Origin: Mollicutes bacterium
GTDB lineage: Bacteria; Bacillota_I; Bacilli_A; RF39; UBA660
NCBI GenBank assembly: GCA_012841465.1
Contig: DUUS01000062.1
Span: 1 to 5,687, forward strand
Reading direction: 5' to 3'
Length of the DNA: 5,687 nt
Positions 5,339 to 5,687 of the stretch are shown here, in pieces; within the stretch, counting starts at the first letter, position 1; each line of letters opens with the position of its first letter. The translations under genes and the position numbers were made by a program. The notes under the pieces were generated by a model. The model ran no database searches and had not been told where the DNA came from. It worked only from the letters and a program-made list of their open reading frames with translations.

Positions 5339-5402
5339 AGTGATTGAAGTCGTGTAATGTTGAGTTGCAAAAACTAATTCATACGAAAGGACCTGAATCA
5401 CT
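5339..5402. repeat. 7-bp inverted repeat framing the leader of the IS982-like remnant
   Basis: AGTGATT (5339-5345) and AATCACT (5396-5402) are inverted copies 50 bp apart. The second arm abuts the ATG of the transposase remnant, and its ribosome binding site AAAGGA lies inside the loop. This could be an IS end-related repeat or a translation-limiting hairpin. The length is near what chance can give. Confidence 0.25.
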
Positions 5403-5573
5403 ATGAATATTATAAACAATAAATTTGTACGTGCGTATTTTGGAAAAAGATTAAGAGATATTTCTAGTTATGGTTATTGTACAAGTAAAAAGGAAACATA
5501 TTATGGTATGAAAGTACATGTTATTACTGACTTACAAGGTAATCCGTTAGATTATGTACTTATAAAAGCTTGA
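5403..5573 (+). pseudogene. IS982-family-like transposase remnant with internal deletion
   Basis: This 56-codon frame starts with ATG behind AAAGGA (5386-5391, 11-base gap) and ends TGA TAG. Residues 23-53 (YGYCTSKKETYYGMKVHVIT, then DLQGNPLDYVL) match the middle of IS982-type DDE transposases. The first ten residues (MNIINNKFVR) look like a transposase start. The long N-terminal region and first catalytic Asp are missing between them, so an internal deletion has joined start and middle in frame. The family usually continues KANxDDRE after this point. Here KA is followed by a stop, while DRQV appears in the next frame at about 5572-5583. This fits a second small deletion of about 8 bases. No functional transposase is possible. 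The family assignment comes from motif recognition only. Confidence 0.65.
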
Positions 5574-5632
5574 TAGACAAGTTCAAAATAAAATAAAATT
5601 AAAAAAATAAGCAAAAATTTAGTTCGCTTCAT
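5552..5632 (-). pseudogene. 5' stub of a gene with a signal-peptide-like start, interrupted by the IS982-like remnant
   Basis: On the minus strand AAAGAGG (5640-5646) precedes an ATG at 5632 by 7 bases. The frame reads MKRTKFLLIFLILFYFELVY and stops 26 codons in. The two basic residues followed by a hydrophobic core of about 14 residues look like the start of a secreted or membrane protein. From about 5586 leftward the frame runs antisense through the transposase remnant, so the natural continuation of the gene is absent. The simplest reading is an exported-protein gene whose body was lost when the insertion sequence arrived. A genuine 26-residue membrane peptide is a less likely alternative. 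Confidence 0.45.
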
Positions 5633-5650
5633 AATAAAACCTCTTTATAA

Positions 5651-5659
5651 ATTATATCA
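5651..5659 (-). promoter_or_regulatory. Extended -10 promoter of the right-edge gene stub
   Basis: TGATATAAT on the minus strand is a perfect extended -10 (TGnTATAAT). The -35 region at 17 bp (TCATTT) is poor, which extended -10 promoters tolerate. The predicted start near 5644 would fall inside the ribosome binding site AAAGAGG, which lowers confidence. Confidence 0.3.
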
Positions 5660-5687
5660 TATAGATGTAACCAAAATGAAGCAATAT

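Noticed and set aside
1..5687. Alternative genetic code with UGA as tryptophan (Mycoplasma-like)
   Set aside because: All clear genes use TGG for Trp, and no conserved Trp needs UGA.

Overview
The window is very AT-rich and uses the standard bacterial code: UGA serves as a stop and tryptophan is encoded only by TGG. Ribosome binding sites are strong AGGAGG types. Together with a cysteine-rich collagen-like protein, a TndX/TnpX-type large serine recombinase and ISAs1/IS982-type insertion sequences, this points to a low-GC Bacillota (clostridial or gut Bacilli lineage). No species can be named. Apart from the collagen-like gene and an IS982 remnant, everything is on the minus strand.

Left part (1-368): a plus-strand gene for a small collagen-like protein, with an N-terminal cysteine cluster followed by about 20 Gly-X-Y triplets. 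It stops abruptly, without a C-terminal domain, 8 bp from the end of the convergent recombinase gene.

Recombinase block (369-2175, minus): an apparently intact large serine recombinase, preceded by a 37-codon GTG-started gene that is easily missed. The recombinase ending exactly where the Gly-X-Y register breaks suggests the window crosses one end of an integrated element that used the collagen-like gene as its target. Most of the window to the right would then be element cargo. This is an inference; the other element end is not in the window.

Middle (2176-3790): a leader/intergenic stretch of about 290 bp rich in inverted repeats, a long terminator hairpin, and a membrane-anchored protein with two near-identical PrcB-type C-terminal domains. 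The domains come from a recent 363-bp tandem duplication. The last copy has a Gln codon changed to TAA, and all eight differences between the copies change the protein.

Right part (3789-5687): an ISAs1-family insertion sequence with 17-bp inverted repeats and a likely 8-bp target duplication. Its transposase is broken by an in-frame TAA and a -1 frameshift at an A8 run. Beyond it lies an internally deleted IS982-type transposase remnant. This remnant appears to have landed in, and replaced the body of, a minus-strand gene of which only a ribosome binding site and signal-peptide-like start remain at the right edge.

No classical defence or biosynthetic system is visible. The most unusual items are the collagen gene/recombinase junction, the small gene ahead of the recombinase, the duplicated PrcB-domain protein and the unexplained structured intergenic region.
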